DNA of 6,701 nucleotides from Gammaproteobacteria bacterium (GTDB lineage: Bacteria; Pseudomonadota; Gammaproteobacteria; UBA9214). Position numbers and translations under genes: made by a program. The stretch lies in assembly GCA_030599705.1 (NCBI GenBank), contig JAUVNM010000098.1:1-6701 (forward strand). Direction: 5' to 3'. The first letter of the stretch is position 1, and the number at the start of each line of letters is the position of its first letter. The notes below the pieces were generated by a model. That model was given only the letters and a program-made list of their open reading frames with translations. It was not told the DNA's origin and did not search any database. Shown here one piece after another: positions 5,816 to 6,701 of the stretch.

Positions 5816-6011
5816 CTTGGTCGGTTCGGCCACCTTCCTAAAGCATCTCACCGGCTTGCCGTTAACCCGGGTAGAGACGGCTGTGAAATGGGTCCGGTAA
5901 GGATTATGGATGATCAGGACCCATCTCAGAGATTGTTTCATTGCACGGCAACACCGGCTCCTCCGACGCTGAAAGGCGTTTTCTACCCCGCTTAATTGCG
6001 GGGTTTTTTTT
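5812..6011 (+). ncRNA. Candidate small RNA of about 200 nt, family not recognised
   Basis: A plausible promoter and a very strong intrinsic terminator enclose about 200 bases with no convincing open reading frame, on the strand opposite to hemB. The segment can form several stems. TGGTC/GGCCA pairs at 5818-5832. A 15-base arm at 5881-5895 pairs with 5917-5931 with two mismatches, including an uninterrupted 8-pair ATGGGTCC/GGACCCAT core. A long-range 7-pair match, TTGCCGT (5856-5862) with ACGGCAA (5945-5951), encloses that hairpin. A short ACGC/GCGT stem precedes the terminator. The 21-base loop at 5896-5916 carries two GGA triplets. I do not recognise 6S, tmRNA, RNase P, SRP RNA or a known riboswitch. 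The 5' end is only predicted, and expression and function are unknown. Confidence 0.5.
5986..6011 (+). terminator. Strong intrinsic terminator
   Basis: CCCCGC (5986-5991) pairs with GCGGGG (5998-6003) around a TTAATT loop and is followed directly by eight T (6004-6011). This is a textbook Rho-independent terminator on the plus strand. No matching T run exists in the other direction. Since every upstream gene back to 3870 lies on the minus strand, it should end a transcript that starts within the preceding gap. Confidence 0.92.
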
Positions 6012-6166
6012 GCGTCCAGGGATGGACGTACATCGCGGGAGGCATGGATGCCGGGAGCGATGCGCCACAGGGATGGTCGCTGCGGGCATCCTGCCCTCTC
6101 GCGACACTCGTACGTCCCTGTACATCGTATAAGGCAGGGGTGCTGGAGGCGATGCGTTCCCGCATC
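6012..6166. repeat. Cluster of inverted and direct repeats, extragenic palindromic element
   Basis: The stretch folds back on itself. Bases 6017-6060 and 6077-6120 form a long imperfect hairpin with paired blocks GAGCGA-like/TCGCT, GGATG/CATCC, TCGCG-GGAGG with CCTCTCGCGA, and ACGTAC/GTACGT. Smaller hairpins are CGTCC/GGACG (6013-6017 with 6024-6028), GGCAT/ATGCC (6041-6052) and GATGCG/CGCATC (6151-6166). CAGGGATGG occurs twice (6017-6025 and 6068-6076), and so does GCGATGCG (6057-6064 and 6149-6156). It contains no convincing gene. It resembles the REP-like intergenic repeats common in gammaproteobacteria, but the family is not identified, and other genomic copies cannot be seen from here. 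Confidence 0.6.
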
Positions 6167-6191
6167 CCTCACAACATTCGGTAAAACCTGC

Positions 6192-6211
6192 CGTTATCTT
6201 TTTCTATAACG
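6192..6211 (+). promoter_or_regulatory. Interrupted palindrome over a possible -10 box upstream of the permease gene
   Basis: CGTTAT (6192-6197) and ATAACG (6206-6211) are exact reverse complements with an 8-base pyrimidine spacer. TATAAC (6205-6210) within it is a 5-of-6 match to the -10 consensus, though no good -35 is seen at the right distance. It lies 66 bases upstream of the permease start and could be an operator or a chance palindrome. The rest of the 6167-6276 gap shows no gene. Confidence 0.3.
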
Positions 6212-6276
6212 TTCCGGCGTGAAAGAGTGCGTACCTGTTGCCGGGGCACACGCCTGATTCCGGGAGATGTGACGGT

Positions 6277-6701
6277 ATGGGATGGGAGGCATGGTATACA
6301 CTGGCTGTGGTGGCCCTGTGCGTCGGTCTGCTGGTCTATATCCGGCATGCACCGGATATGATCCTCATGGCGGGTCTGACCCTGCTGCTGCTGGGTGGGG
6401 TACTTTCACCCCGGGAGGCGCTGGCCGGACTGGCCAATGAAGGCATGGTCACAGTCGGTGTACTCTATATCGTGGTCACCGGCCTGCGGGAGACTGGCGG
6501 CATCGCCTGGGTCAGCAGCACCATTCTCGGCCGGCCGCGTTCCCTGCCGGATGCCCAGTTACGGCTGATGCTCCCGGTGGTGGCCCTGAGCGCCTTTCTC
6601 AACAATACCCCCGTCGTGGCGATCTTCATCCCGGCTGTACAGGACTGGGCCAGGCGCCACCGGCTGGCGATTTCCCGCCTCATGATCCCCCTGAGTTATG
6701 C
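6277..6701 (+). CDS. SLC13/DASS-type permease, N-terminal part, runs off the right edge
   Basis: The first 142 residues are present and the gene continues past the window. Hydrophobic segments lie at about 5-23, 28-44, 57-70 and 98-121, as expected for the start of an inner-membrane ion-coupled carrier. The N-N-T-P-V-V motif at 109-114 followed by IPAVQDWARRH and a later LMIPLSYA is characteristic of the SLC13 / divalent anion:sodium symporter group and its relatives. Bacterial members of this type often carry TrkA-C domains in the middle and are about 600 residues long; that region is not visible here. The substrate cannot be called: sulfate, dicarboxylates and other anions are all possible. 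The ATG at 6277 has GGAG at 6263-6266, 10 bases upstream, and no other in-frame start fits the first membrane segment. Confidence 0.85.
   Translation, partial: MGWEAWYTLAVVALCVGLLVYIRHAPDMILMAGLTLLLLGGVLSPREALAGLANEGMVTVGVLYIVVTGLRETGGIAWVSSTILGRPRSLPDAQLRLMLPVVALSAFLNNTPVVAIFIPAVQDWARRHRLAISRLMIPLSY

Noticed and set aside
5812..5985. Known riboswitch or housekeeping RNA (c-di-GMP-I, glycine, fluoride, 6S, tmRNA, RNase P)
   Set aside because: The conserved cores I remember for these classes are not present, and the next plus-strand gene starts 265 bases after the terminator, which does not suit a riboswitch attenuator.
5789..6172. A 127-codon minus-strand open frame in the hemB-permease gap (and a 50-codon in-frame part starting near 5940)
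   Set aside because: It runs through the plus-strand terminator hairpin and the repeat patch, its nearest good Shine-Dalgarno is too far from the internal ATG, the composition is unlike a conserved protein and no family is recognised.

Overview
The window looks like a GC-rich proteobacterial chromosome, most likely a gammaproteobacterium. The oligopeptidase A and AroE products track the E. coli proteins closely in length and motifs. Porphobilinogen synthase is of the Pseudomonas-like, cysteine-free type. A PrlC gene next to a gamma-carbonic anhydrase gene is an arrangement I recall from Pseudomonas. The genus cannot be fixed from this stretch.

Layout. Positions 1-161 (minus) hold the first 53 codons of an exonuclease III gene (xthA). 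Positions 171-672 form a compact AT-rich cassette: one GxxExxY / PDDEXK_3-family gene (minus) bounded by a perfect 30-bp inverted repeat and wedged between xthA and prlC. Positions 679-2718 (minus) hold a full-length oligopeptidase A gene (prlC). Divergent from it are a gamma-carbonic anhydrase-like gene (2853-3386, plus) and a small RRM RNA-binding protein gene (3450-3782, plus). Converging on these is a hemB-aroE pair (5701-3870, minus) joined by a 4-base ATGA overlap. The 575-base gap after hemB holds divergent promoter candidates, a candidate orphan small RNA of about 200 nt ending in a very clear intrinsic terminator (5986-6011), and a patch of inverted and direct repeats (6012-6166). At the right edge an SLC13/DASS-type permease gene starts (6277, plus) and runs off the window.

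How the parts work together. Most genes are housekeeping: DNA repair (xthA), peptide turnover (prlC), tetrapyrrole synthesis (hemB) and the shikimate pathway (aroE). Only hemB-aroE is obviously an operon. xthA, the cassette gene and prlC share a strand, so the cassette may have split an older prlC-xthA transcription unit. It leaves only 9 bases between the xthA start codon and the repeat.

The two most interesting items are the inverted-repeat-bounded GxxExxY cassette and the unassigned small RNA beside hemB. Neither is proven by sequence alone. All promoter calls are eye-level matches to sigma-70 consensus.
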